Source: Saccharomycopsis malanga (lineage: Eukaryota; Ascomycota; Saccharomycetes; Ascoideales; Saccharomycopsidaceae). From it: a DNA stretch of 64,000 nucleotides. The notes beneath the pieces were generated by a model. That model made no database searches, had not been told where the DNA came from, and saw only the letters and a list, made by a program, of their open reading frames with translations. The position numbers and the translations under genes were made by a program. Below, in pieces: positions 9,098 to 19,248 of this stretch (within the stretch, counting starts at the first letter, position 1; each line of letters begins with the position of its first letter). Location: contig CP025322.1 of NCBI GenBank assembly GCA_004014935.1, forward strand, positions 496,001 to 560,000, given 5' to 3'.

Positions 9098-9529
9098 ATT
9101 GAGTATGATCGTAACGCGTATCGGCTAGTAGACAAAGGGAGGACCAACAAGGAACAGAGAGATGAGTGCAGAGTAACAATAGATGCGCACGTATTGGATA
9201 AAAAAAAGTCTACAAAAACAAAAGACGCAAATCTGGGATCCAAGAAGCAAATACCTGTCAAAGAGGAAATCAGTTGCTCTTATAGATGTGTAGATTGCCA
9301 TTTATACCCGCAGCAACCGTAGTTGACGTTTGCATGGTGGTGCATGTGCATACGATGTGTAGCATTTTAGTACGTTAAGTCGCATTAAGTCACGTGCGCG
9401 AAATTTTAAAAAAAAAAATTTTTTTGCCGATGAGAAGAAGCAGCTATAGATACAGGCTGGGAAATATCTATGAGGAGATATTGTTTATTGTATAAAAATA
9501 CAGTTTTTTATTGATTAATAATTGCGACC
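9098..9529. promoter_or_regulatory. divergent promoter region with E-box and PAC-like site (UTP6 side)
   Basis: The region contains CACGTG (Cbf1-type E-box) at 9391-9396, an A-tract/T-tract junction at about 9406-9425 resembling the RRPE element, and CCGATGAG at 9427-9434, a PAC-like core. PAC plus RRPE is the known pair in front of yeast ribosome-biogenesis genes and fits UTP6 downstream. Motif calls are by eye. Confidence 0.5.
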
Positions 9530-10813
9530 ATGTCAGAAAAGGTCAGATATTTTCTTGAACAGTCTGTTCCGGAGTTGCAGGATCTCCAGCACAAAGGTCT
9601 TTTTGACAAAAATGAGATTACAATGATAATGAGAAGAAGAACAGATTTCGAGCATCGAATTCAAGCTCGTGGTTGCAAGCCTAAAGATTTCACTAGATAC
9701 ATTGAGTTTGAACAGAATTTAGAAAAGCTTCGGGCCAAGAGACACAAAAGATATAGTAAAGTTGGAGCGGTTGATCCAAAGAAATCTCTTAGCGATTATG
9801 CTGGTGTAAGAAGAATTCTTTTTATTTACGACAGGGCAGTTGACAGATATCCAAGTGATATAACGCTTTGGAACAACTATTTGTTGTATGCAAAGAAGCA
9901 TGCATCGGTAAAAGTTATTTATAAGGTGTATACAAAGGCTCTTCAACTTCATCCAACCAATATAAGATTTTGGATCAGTGCGGCAAACTATGAGTTTGAG
10001 GAGAACTTCAATATTAAGGCTTCCAGAATGTTGTTCCAGAAAGCTTTGCGTTTTAATCCAGATTCTGTGGACCTCTGGCTTGCTTACACTGAGTTCGAAT
10101 TACTTTATGTCACAAAGCTTTTAGAAAGAAGAAGAATTCTTGGGTTGTTGACGGAACAGCAGCAAGCTAAGAACGAAGAGCAGGAAGTCAAGAAATCAAT
10201 GTTCGAAGATGAGGGGGATGATAAAAATGATGATGTTTTGATTTTGCCAAATGCATTAGATGAAGACGTAAAGAATCAATTGCAACAATTACCAGAAGCT
10301 GAATTGAATATGCTTGGTAATCCGGAGACTAATCCTGCTTTACGTGGTGATGTTGCCCTAACAATATTTGATATAGCTCTCAAAACGCTATTGAAACACA
10401 GAGAAAATATTACGAAGGTGGAATCGAAGTATCTCAAGACCACAAGACAAGACTTGATTTTGCAATATGCACACAAGTTCTTGGCAGTATTTGACAAATT
10501 TGACAATTTGAACAGAATCAACTTGGCAGGCCATGTTATAAATCAAGTTCTTAATGAGATTCCGGACGAACCAGCTGCAAAACTCTACGACATCACATTA
10601 CCATTAAGATACGACACTGTTGAGTCAAAGAGTTTTGTTGATGATCTAAAGCTTTCGGTGAATAAATTCACAGCATTCAAAAGCAAGCAAGACGATCCAA
10701 GATTGACTTCCTTGTTTGTCAATTATCTTACTGATCATTTTGTCAACAATATTACCGACAATGGACAGACAGCCACCATTTTACAAGCGATAATCAAGAA
10801 GATATCCAAATGA
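9530..10813 (+). CDS. UTP6: U3 snoRNP / SSU processome protein Utp6
   Basis: HAT-repeat protein of the UTP-B subcomplex of the small-subunit processome, needed for 18S rRNA processing in the nucleolus. The 427-residue product begins with MSEKVRYFLEQSVPELQDL, and the conserved FDKNEITMIMRRRTDFEHR follows at 25-43; both closely match the start of S. cerevisiae Utp6. HAT repeats run through residues 85-190 (pairs such as WNNYLLYAKK and WISAANYEFEE). An acidic linker follows at about 215-240, then a helical C-terminal half. The length matches the family (about 440). A PAC-like site lies upstream, as expected for a ribosome-biogenesis gene. Confidence 0.93.
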   Translation: MSEKVRYFLEQSVPELQDLQHKGLFDKNEITMIMRRRTDFEHRIQARGCKPKDFTRYIEFEQNLEKLRAKRHKRYSKVGAVDPKKSLSDYAGVRRILFIYDRAVDRYPSDITLWNNYLLYAKKHASVKVIYKVYTKALQLHPTNIRFWISAANYEFEENFNIKASRMLFQKALRFNPDSVDLWLAYTEFELLYVTKLLERRRILGLLTEQQQAKNEEQEVKKSMFEDEGDDKNDDVLILPNALDEDVKNQLQQLPEAELNMLGNPETNPALRGDVALTIFDIALKTLLKHRENITKVESKYLKTTRQDLILQYAHKFLAVFDKFDNLNRINLAGHVINQVLNEIPDEPAAKLYDITLPLRYDTVESKSFVDDLKLSVNKFTAFKSKQDDPRLTSLFVNYLTDHFVNNITDNGQTATILQAIIKKISK

Positions 10814-10893
10814 GTGTATCATATAGAAGATTGTGCGAACAATCACACGTAATACAAGCCTATTTTGCATTTACATACCATTAATTACAAACG

Positions 10894-11784
10894 TCAGTCG
10901 TTTTTGGAAAGTCCAGCCTCTCCTCCGTCGGCATACTTGCCTGGAACAGGAAATCCGAAATATCTAACCTTGCGTATGAGCAAGCTGTAGGATACATAAT
11001 AAGTTGCAGTACTGGAGATGATTGCTACAGCAAGCCCAAAAAGACTGAAAAAAGTGCTTAGTCTGTAGAAAACTGTTTTAGGCAAAGCGTAGAAGCCATC
11101 TTGGAAAGGAAGGCTGTATTGTTCTTCTGCATGGTTCTTGGGTTTTATAGAGTTAACCCAACGGACTGCAAAGTTGATTGTCATGTAATCACCTATAATT
11201 ACTCGTGTAAGGTTAGTACCGGCACTCCACGCTATGGATGACACAATGGTGTTACGTTGTTGAGGGGTCTGGACAAGCACATTCATGTTGGTGTCTATGT
11301 CAAGATGCCCCTCTGCTATTCTGCCCCGGAAATTGAAAGTTAATGGAACCGAATGTCCTTCCTGATGGGCTTTAATTCTGGAATTTCTTACCACCGGCAA
11401 TCTACATGAAAAAGGGGCGTCTTCATGAATATATAGCTGGAAAAGATGGAACAACTCGTCTGTTAGTCCAATGGTGCATTGGAAATCCTCATTTACATTA
11501 TATCTAAAGCTCAAATAATCATTGGTTTCTTTACATCGTGGAAAACTATCAAATATAATGTTTTTCTTCTCGTCAAACTTGTGTTCTCCATCATCAATTT
11601 TCCGTTGAATACAGTCTATAGGAAGTCGTTCGCCTTTTTGGAAATCTGCAAGTTTAGGCATCTCTTCGTCTGGGTTTAACAAATACCAATTGTTCACGTC
11701 AGCCGCCTTAGCTGTTGTTGTTGAAGTCGCCAAAACGACTTGTGCCATAACAGCCGCTGGAAACCATACTGATGTTAACCTCAT
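10894..11784 (-). CDS. uncharacterised type I membrane protein of the secretory pathway
   Basis: The 296-residue product has an N-terminal hydrophobic signal region (residues about 5-27), a luminal domain with an N-glycosylation sequon (NLT near 190) and a few cysteines, one membrane span near 243-270, and a short cytosolic tail rich in basic residues and glycine. This topology suggests an ER or Golgi resident. I do not recognise the family and found no catalytic motif. The start at 11784 is the only ATG in front of the signal peptide. The gene converges on UTP6, 80 bases away, and diverges from DSC3. Confidence 0.72.
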   Translation of the reverse strand: MRLTSVWFPAAVMAQVVLATSTTTAKAADVNNWYLLNPDEEMPKLADFQKGERLPIDCIQRKIDDGEHKFDEKKNIIFDSFPRCKETNDYLSFRYNVNEDFQCTIGLTDELFHLFQLYIHEDAPFSCRLPVVRNSRIKAHQEGHSVPLTFNFRGRIAEGHLDIDTNMNVLVQTPQQRNTIVSSIAWSAGTNLTRVIIGDYMTINFAVRWVNSIKPKNHAEEQYSLPFQDGFYALPKTVFYRLSTFFSLFGLAVAIISSTATYYVSYSLLIRKVRYFGFPVPGKYADGGEAGLSKND

Positions 11785-12251
11785 AATTCTATTTAGCTCA
11801 CAATATAGGTTCGAAACAAATTATAGATATAAACAACAGGTAGCCACTTCGCAACAATGTATATCCATGTTGACGCGGGGCTGCGTGTAACCCGCAATAC
11901 GCCAATATCGGGGGAACAACCACTGCTTGATTTCCAGTTGACAACATTTAAAGTGAAATAGGATAAGCTATTCTAAAAAGTAAGCAGCCATTGTAGCTAT
12001 CAATAATCTGAGGAAATGACAAAGTCAGTTATAAAAATCAAAAATATTTTTAAAACATCTTATTGAAGGCACCATAAGAAGCATTAGGGTTAGAAGCACT
12101 GCATTTATTGTTTTAGGTTGAAGTGCCCGGCAATATCATAAGACATCATCAAGATAGGAGATGAGCTTACACTGAATAGTGATTTCAAATATATATCAAC
12201 CAACGTATTTCACTTTACAAAGATTAGCCCCTAAAATCTGGCTTTTAGACT
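11785..12251. other. divergent promoter region (membrane protein / DSC3)
   Basis: 467 bases of AT-rich sequence. A GATGAG hexamer near 12161 is the only motif I noted. No RNA gene is visible. Confidence 0.4.
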
Positions 12252-13256
12252 ATGATGAGCAGGACTGAGCTACATATAAGGTTTTCGGATGGCTCTCTCC
12301 CAGACTTGGTGGTACCTGTAGAAGACAGTGACGAACTAAAGAAGATCAACAACCGGTTCTTAAGAAATCTTGTGCGGGAACACGATCCAGTTTTACATAA
12401 GAAAACTCATGACCGACGACTCAAGTTTATTTACAATGGTAAACCTTTACAAGCTCTGAATTTCGAGGATTCACTACGGAGCTTCAATAAATTAGTTGAT
12501 GACAGCGATGACGATGATGATGATTATATGGACGACGAAAATGTAGACAACAATCGTAAGATCACAGGCGAACAAGAAATAGGCAGTAATTCCAAAGGAA
12601 AAGAAAAATTGCTTAATGATAATGATGTGGGTACTGCACATAAGAAGAATAGAGTTCATAAAATATATATACATTGTCTCATTGGTGATACTTTAACTAA
12701 AGAAGAATTGCAGAAAGAGGACCAACTAGATTCGCGGCAGCAAAATGTTACTAATACTCCCGCTCCAATCGGTTTTGACAGACTCTTAAGTGCCGGGTTC
12801 TCTCAAGACGAGGTGAATGAGCTTCGTCAACAATTTCAATCTATATACGGCTCTACGCTAAATCTGCGTAACGCCAATGATCTTGACGATGAGTTTGTAG
12901 AAGACACAGACGATGAATACGAAGAGCAGATAGTTGTTCCGCCAGCTAACCGTAGTCAAGGCCCTGACAACGACTTACGACAGCTTGAAGAGCGTTGGAT
13001 AGAAAGTTCGGCTTACGACCCAACACAGCTCACAACACTGGAGAGTAGAAGCTTTTGGGGATTGGGACTTGCCGAAAATGGCGATACAAGTAACAGAGAC
13101 TTGCTTGTAGGTGTACTTATCGGAGCTATATTTGGAGTATTGTCCTTATTTTTGTTGAAAACAGAATACAAAATCTTGAACAAACGAACCAGAATGGCAC
13201 TCGTCGCAGGTGCCATTATCAACTTTAGCTTTGCAATTGTTCGTCAATGGAGCTGA
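12252..13256 (+). CDS. DSC3: Dsc3-like subunit of the Golgi Dsc E3 ubiquitin ligase complex
   Basis: The Dsc complex ubiquitinates orphan membrane proteins in Golgi/endosomes, and in some fungi SREBP. The 334-residue product opens with a ubiquitin-like fold (residues 5-80, including LKFIYNGKPL), then an acidic Asp-rich linker (83-100). The DUF2407-type C-terminal region starts near 173 with IGFDRLLSAGFSQDEVNELR and carries the RQLEERWIE motif at 243-251. Two membrane spans close the protein at about 284-302 and 315-330. Domain order and length match Dsc3. Start: the first of two adjacent ATGs. Confidence 0.9.
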   Translation: MMSRTELHIRFSDGSLPDLVVPVEDSDELKKINNRFLRNLVREHDPVLHKKTHDRRLKFIYNGKPLQALNFEDSLRSFNKLVDDSDDDDDDYMDDENVDNNRKITGEQEIGSNSKGKEKLLNDNDVGTAHKKNRVHKIYIHCLIGDTLTKEELQKEDQLDSRQQNVTNTPAPIGFDRLLSAGFSQDEVNELRQQFQSIYGSTLNLRNANDLDDEFVEDTDDEYEEQIVVPPANRSQGPDNDLRQLEERWIESSAYDPTQLTTLESRSFWGLGLAENGDTSNRDLLVGVLIGAIFGVLSLFLLKTEYKILNKRTRMALVAGAIINFSFAIVRQWS

Positions 13257-13857
13257 GTTTTCAAATTGAAGTCAGCTAATCGGCTAATTGGTGTTTTGCC
13301 TTTATAAGACCATATATTATGGGCGTTCGAATTTTTAAAAAAAATTGGGTATTTTTCAAATGCTCAATAATATTGTTTACAAATTTTTTACGTCAAGTTG
13401 AAGGTATAGAGGTTTTTAGATGTGACTTATTGTGGTCTGTTGAATTTTTTTTGAACTCTTGTTTATATGCAAAATTGTCCATGGAAAATAGTTGGCGATT
13501 CAGTACATGTTTCTGTACATGATCTCCTTGATATCCAAAAAGTTTGTATGCTTACCTTTCTATTGAACATTGATGTGTTTTTCGCTTGATTCAATTGTAT
13601 TAAACAAGAACACGTAAGAACGATGTACCATAGAAACAGTTTTTATCAAAACATCAAACTTTAAACAGTTTTTATAGCTCCCTTTTAGTTCTTTCATATC
13701 TTCTTTACCTATTTTTTGGTTTGCACTAATAATTTAATCTATTCAATGCTATTTCGGTAAATACCCTCAACTTATAGATTATTTTACGCCATTCAAATAA
13801 TTATGCGTGACTACGTCCTACATGGTGGTTCCCAACAACTTCGAAAATTAGCTGAAC

Positions 13858-13939
<82 letters not shown>

Positions 13940-14165
13940 TTTCTTAGTTAAACCTTATAATACCATCTAATATTGCACACCCCATAGTTAACTCTCTACC
14001 TACGAGCGGGTAAAGCTTGTAGTTTCCATCATACCATCATGGTTCCTATACTAATGAAAAGCTAAAATGGAGAACTGATTTTTGTTGAAGAAGATGGTCT
14101 CATGTAAATCAATATTCAACTATTGAATAATCATTAATAATAAAACTCACCATAACGACATCATT
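13257..14165. other. intergenic region with ATT microsatellite
   Basis: 909 bases between DSC3 and the COX5-like gene. Apart from the trinucleotide repeat listed separately, I see only AT-rich sequence and no supported ORF or RNA gene. Confidence 0.5.
13859..13939. repeat. (ATT)n microsatellite, about 27 units
   Basis: Uninterrupted ATT/TTA trinucleotide repeat of about 81 bases in intergenic DNA. It is likely length-polymorphic between strains. Confidence 0.95.
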
Positions 14166-14597
14166 ATGTCCAATGTCATACTACGGATTGCAAGACAAAG
14201 AGGTCTCAATCAGACGAGACGTATTGTAGGAATAGCAAACGGTGGAAGAACCATAGCGTCGTACAATCTACGAAACATAAACAGTACATGGAAAAGTCTT
14301 GGAGAGTCTGAAAGAGACCAGATTATAGACTACCTTGCACTTCGTCAAGAAGAGTCGTGGCGTAGTTTGACTCAGGATGAAAAGAGAGCTTGTTACTACA
14401 TTTCTTTTGGAGTGTGGGGCCCGAGACTTGTACTCGACAGAGATGCTGCTTCTGGTTCTATCAGCTCAAGAGTAATCAGTGCCTTGAGTGCGTCCATTTT
14501 TCTGATTGCTTTGGGGCTTTCATTGTACAACTACACTATTGATCAAGAAAAACTCGAAGAGTTTAATCGTTACGAGCAGATAAATCCAGAAAATTGA
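14166..14597 (+). CDS. COX5: cytochrome c oxidase subunit 5 (COX IV family)
   Basis: Nuclear-encoded subunit of respiratory complex IV in the inner mitochondrial membrane. The 143-residue product has a basic, Arg-rich N-terminal presequence (residues 1-30), then the family signature W..L...ER..I....RQE.SW..L...EK.A.YYISFG..GPR (42-87). A single membrane span lies at 103-122, with a short tail. Length and motif order match yeast Cox5a/Cox5b (about 150 residues). Whether it is the aerobic or the hypoxic isoform cannot be told. Confidence 0.92.
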   Translation: MSNVILRIARQRGLNQTRRIVGIANGGRTIASYNLRNINSTWKSLGESERDQIIDYLALRQEESWRSLTQDEKRACYYISFGVWGPRLVLDRDAASGSISSRVISALSASIFLIALGLSLYNYTIDQEKLEEFNRYEQINPEN

Positions 14598-15022
14598 ATA
14601 TTTGCTCTTTTCTCTTGTATATAAAAACTTTCGAAACCATTGTTCAACTCATGCGTATTTAAGGGTCTTAATATCAGCAAAATGTATTGTGGTTTTTGTA
14701 ATGATGACAGTAGGTTTCTGACATTGCTCGCTCTTTTTTCTACAATTCAATAAATCGATAGTTTTCAACTAGTCTGTTTAGTCCAGCATTTCCGAACATT
14801 GTATATTAAATTTATGAGGAGACAGTATGTCAAAGTTTTTCCCTCAATACACATAGTTTTAATGGGCATTGCATAGACTATGATAAGTATACTTGTGTTA
14901 CAATAATAATATAGCATACATTTATAGCCTGACATGTATTAATTTTGTTGTAAAATATAAAAGATTATATCTTTTGCATCAGTAAACTATATGACCACAG
15001 CAGTTTTCACGTCAAAAAAGGT
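14598..15022. other. convergent 3' flanks
   Basis: 425 bases between two convergent stop codons. The sequence is AT-rich and nothing else is visible. Confidence 0.4.
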
Positions 15023-18000
15023 TCATTTTTCTTGATCACTCTCTTCCTCACTTGCACTTTCATCTTCACTTGCACTTTCCTCTTCATCATCACTATCCTC
15101 AATGTCCAAGGCACTGTAGTGAACATCAAATCCCTCTGCCTTGACCTGATCCACAATAGCAACCTTGTTAGGATTAAGAGTAACAAACAAGGCTGATGTT
15201 TCTGGGTCAAATAAAGGCAAAAAGTATTTTTTAGTGACACGTACCAAATCATCTATAGTGACATCCTTCAATTTGGCAAATAATTTTTTTTTATAGTTCA
15301 AACCTCTCTTTCTGAGCTCAATATCCATGTATTGGGAAATGGAGTTGGTTAAGAAGTTTGCATCAGCAGCGGCATGTGAATTCACAATAGAACTGATAGC
15401 TCCGTTTATTAAAGTAGGGTCAAACTTTTCAGATCCATTCGAAAAGTCACGAACCACTTTTCCAACCGCTTTGTAAGCGCCCAACACATCGGTTGCTTTA
15501 TATAAGTTCACAATGATTTCACGGCTGTCCACATCCACAGTGATGCTAGTATGGTATGCAAGACCAGCACCACGCACTGTTTTCCACAAGGGACCTTCTG
15601 TGACTTGCAAGTAACTTTTGGCCAATGAAACAGCAGGATAGTCTTCATGCAAGTAAGAAATATCGAAATTACTAACAGCATACAAGTAACTGGATTCAGA
15701 TCCAGGTGTGCCAAGGAAGTACGCCTCTTTTTTTATATTGGCACCTAGTGGGGAAAGCATGTCGTAAGCATGTGGAATGTCAAGCAACTTGGCGTTTGTA
15801 TTGACAGATTTACTATGTTTAGCAAGTTTGTCAGCAAGAGCATTCCATGACGACACTGGTGTTTTAACATTAGCCAATCCTCCCACTACGACAATTCTGA
15901 AATTGTCATTTGACCTTTTGAACAAAACATCTCTAATTGCTTCTAAATCGCTTTGGATCTTAGCAGCACCTTCCTCAGTTTCAATTTGTTCTGCCAAGTT
16001 GCGGTAAAATGGTTCAACATCTAAGATATTGAATGCTTTACTTAAAGATCTTTTGGTCAAAAGATGAGTATTGGAAAGGTAAGACAACATGTTGTCTGCT
16101 TCCCTCTTGGAATCAGGCAAAGAGTTGAGAAATTTATCAATAGCAACTTTTACTCTTTTAACATCAAACACAGAGTTGTACATCAAGTTTCCAATCCACT
16201 CGATAGCTTTATCGTACTTTTCAACTCTTATTTGAAGCTCTAACGACAAGACTTCCTCAAAACTACCACGTACGCCCGAACTGAGGGACACAGAAATAAC
16301 ATCTTGCTTCAAGCCTTCCACAACTTCTTCATAATCAATTTTGGTCCCATCATCAAGAACTATAGGATTCGAGTCAAGCTCTTGAAAGATCAACATGTAA
16401 GGTAACAAATCCTCAGGAATTGTAATTGATGAGAAGAGAATTTTGATAGAGATGAAATTGGATTTGTAGCCATCAAAATATATTTGAAATGGGAAATTTT
16501 TTGGCAAATCATTGAAAATTTGAGAGTGTAATTCTGCGTTTTCTTCCTTATGGAAATCTGGTTTACTGGTAATGATTGGCTTGGTTTCAATGAAATCAAT
16601 TTTTGTTAAATCAGAAGTTCCAAAATCCTGCAAAAGTTTATCTGGAATCTTTCTTCCATTGGCTTCTTCAGCTTTTTGTAATTTAGCTTTAAGCTCAGCA
16701 AGCCCCGAGGCTCCTAATTTCTCTTTTCTTTCCATCACTCTCTTGTCATCTTCAGCATGGTTCTTTTTATACAACTCAGCAGATGGCTTAGTAATAACTG
16801 CAGCATGCGGGGAGTCAATGAATTGTTTCTTAAAATGCGCTGCCCATTGCGCTTTCGTCCATTTCTCGAGAGCAGCATAATCTTTCATGTCTTTGAGATC
16901 ATTCAAGTTGCTACCATCTGGATTACCGTATATAAAATCACTAATAGCTTCCTCGGCAAGTTTTTCAGGATTTTTTTCGCAATCGAAAATATAATCGTAT
17001 TTACTAGACTCTAAAGTAGTTTTAATACGGTCCAAATCAATCTGGTCTTTTTCGTAATGTTCTTTTAACAACATTTGAATAACATCATTGACACTTTCAA
17101 TCTTTTCCATAGGAACACCATCGGCAAACAAAAGAAAATAAAAGTTTTTGTATTGATATTCGAAGTAACCAAGATACGACGAAAGAGGATCTTCAGCCTC
17201 TACTATTTCCTTCTGCAACAACGAACTGGCGTCTTGAGTAAGATACGAAAAAAGAATATCGGATGCTAGAGTACCAATGGAATCGGTGAATTCAGGTCCA
17301 TTCCAAGCAATAGAGATTGTCCCTGCTGATTCATCAGTATCAGGGAATTCTACATGCTTTACAACAGATTCCTTTAAAATAATAGGGTCTTTAAACTCAA
17401 AAAATGGCCTTGGGTTTGGAGTTTCGGGCAACGAAGGTAATTCGGAGTCAAATTTAATCATTGTTTCAATCAACTCTTCTTCGTTAGCCGAGCCTGCAAC
17501 TACAACAGACAAATTTTCTGCTCGGTATAAGTCTTTATGGAACTTTTGGATTTGTCCATTGGTAAGTTTTCTCAAGTTTGGTAAGAGTCCGCCTGTTTCT
17601 GACGAATAACCAGATTTGGGATGGAATACAGTTCTTGCCAACTCCAAGTCTGAAATACTCCATGACGCAGTGGCTCTACCTTCCATTTCAGAGTACACAA
17701 CACCCTTATCAACACCCTCGCCATCAACATGGTATACTTCAGTGTAACATGCTTCGTCCGTAAGAGTAGGATTGATAATATGGTCTAGATATACAGGCAA
17801 AATCTTATTGAAACCTTCCCATCCAGCAGTATCCAACGTATAAACTGTCCTGTCGGTAGCCGTGTAAGCATTTGTAGAACTGAAATTTAGGTTACCCAAA
17901 ATATCAAGTAATCCTTTGTATGGATACTTTTTAGAACCTAAGAAGACCAAATGTTCCAAGGTATGAGGAACCCCGGAATCGTCCTCCACTTCAGTGGCAA

Positions 18001-18154
18001 CTGCAAACAACCCGTATACCATGGGAGTTTGTTGTTTTACTAAAGTCACTTGCAAACCTGTTCTTTCAGAAACCCATTTTTTGATGGTTGCTGGAGAATA
18101 TTCAACATCAAAGGAGTTGAGCACCTTAAAATAATTCTTATATTGTGACAGCAT
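15023..18154 (-). CDS. M16 family zinc metalloprotease (S. cerevisiae YOL098C/Sdd3-like)
   Basis: The 1043-residue product starts at the ATG at 18154; an upstream frame extension begins only with GTG. The inverted zinc motif HTLEH (HxxEH) is at 64-68, and the third metal ligand is expected among the glutamates of VVYSEMEGR near 156-158. The full-length M16 architecture of two N-terminal and two C-terminal homologous lobes, as in insulysin-like proteases, is implied by length. The C-terminus is a low-complexity acidic Asp/Glu/Ser tail. It lacks an obvious mitochondrial presequence, which favours the cytosolic YOL098C-like clade (about 1040 residues) over the Cym1 presequence protease. Confidence 0.9.
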   Translation of the reverse strand: MLSQYKNYFKVLNSFDVEYSPATIKKWVSERTGLQVTLVKQQTPMVYGLFAVATEVEDDSGVPHTLEHLVFLGSKKYPYKGLLDILGNLNFSSTNAYTATDRTVYTLDTAGWEGFNKILPVYLDHIINPTLTDEACYTEVYHVDGEGVDKGVVYSEMEGRATASWSISDLELARTVFHPKSGYSSETGGLLPNLRKLTNGQIQKFHKDLYRAENLSVVVAGSANEEELIETMIKFDSELPSLPETPNPRPFFEFKDPIILKESVVKHVEFPDTDESAGTISIAWNGPEFTDSIGTLASDILFSYLTQDASSLLQKEIVEAEDPLSSYLGYFEYQYKNFYFLLFADGVPMEKIESVNDVIQMLLKEHYEKDQIDLDRIKTTLESSKYDYIFDCEKNPEKLAEEAISDFIYGNPDGSNLNDLKDMKDYAALEKWTKAQWAAHFKKQFIDSPHAAVITKPSAELYKKNHAEDDKRVMERKEKLGASGLAELKAKLQKAEEANGRKIPDKLLQDFGTSDLTKIDFIETKPIITSKPDFHKEENAELHSQIFNDLPKNFPFQIYFDGYKSNFISIKILFSSITIPEDLLPYMLIFQELDSNPIVLDDGTKIDYEEVVEGLKQDVISVSLSSGVRGSFEEVLSLELQIRVEKYDKAIEWIGNLMYNSVFDVKRVKVAIDKFLNSLPDSKREADNMLSYLSNTHLLTKRSLSKAFNILDVEPFYRNLAEQIETEEGAAKIQSDLEAIRDVLFKRSNDNFRIVVVGGLANVKTPVSSWNALADKLAKHSKSVNTNAKLLDIPHAYDMLSPLGANIKKEAYFLGTPGSESSYLYAVSNFDISYLHEDYPAVSLAKSYLQVTEGPLWKTVRGAGLAYHTSITVDVDSREIIVNLYKATDVLGAYKAVGKVVRDFSNGSEKFDPTLINGAISSIVNSHAAADANFLTNSISQYMDIELRKRGLNYKKKLFAKLKDVTIDDLVRVTKKYFLPLFDPETSALFVTLNPNKVAIVDQVKAEGFDVHYSALDIEDSDDEEESASEDESASEEESDQEK

Positions 18155-19248
18155 CTTGGCAAGCCTGCTAAAATTGCTACGCCAACAGGACAAAAACAAC
18201 ACAATTAAAAACGCCCAAAGATCAAGTCAATGGCCATAGAAGAATATCTATATTTTTTTTAGATTTTCAATGATGATGAGAAGAAGTCAACCGCATACAA
18301 ATATACATTTTTCATTTTGCTAGGAAGCACGCAGGGTAAAAGTCGCATTTTAGCGAGGCCTCAACATGAACTAGTAACCGAGTAAGAAGGTTATGAGGAT
18401 AGAATATAACGAGATTATATCACAACTCAATTATCAAGATTCTCTCATGAATAAATAGAGCTATTGATAATGTTTTTCACAATGCGAAGCCTACTCAAAG
18501 TTAGTCATTATGAGTGTACTGGCTTAGCAAGATCACTTGAAGTACATAGTCAATTACATCAACAACAATTATGTGATATCTTTAAGGTTCTGGCCATTTT
18601 ATAGATTCCTTGACTGTATTTTTTGTCCTTTTTTCAAATTTTAACGTAGATCCCAGATGGAAAACTTGGCCGTTATTCATTGAACTTTATAGTACCTGTA
18701 TGGAGAATACAAGTTGGGAATAGAGGACTTTCACAACTAGTTTTAGTCTATCCATTTTTATAGATCACTGCTAATAACACTACTTGTTGATGCTAAATAA
18801 TTCGGAACGGAAAGGAAATTATTGGGCATTTTGAATGTCCTTTTAGAATACTTAAAACTGAGCTTCATCAAAACTATCATCTGTCTTTGCAAAACTCTTT
18901 GAAAAATAAATAGTACAGCCTAGTGCGTATAAAAAATTGATATTTTACAAAGAATCGAGTATCAAACGCCCTGTAAAAAAAAATTGAAAAAGCGCTAAGA
19001 AACCAATCCTTTAGAAATGAAAAACAACCAACTCCACAACCTGGTATATATATTAAATACCGGAATTAAAAAAAGCTGTTTGGCCGAATAAAGCTGTTTT
19101 ATGCGAAAACCATAACAGATATTGATATAGAATATACAAAATTTTCACTACCACTGTATAATGACGGCTCTCAAATATCATTAAATATAAAACTACAAGT
19201 TTCAATCTAAAACCAGACTTTGTCAAATTTTCAAAACAAAAATATATA
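18155..19248. other. intergenic region
   Basis: About 1.1 kb of AT-rich sequence holding the protease promoter and the 3' flank of BUD32. An ATGATGA near 18271 has no partner CTGA at snoRNA distance. Nothing supported. Confidence 0.4.

Noticed and set aside
18271-18360. ATGATGA near the metalloprotease promoter
   Set aside because: No CTGA follows at snoRNA distance.
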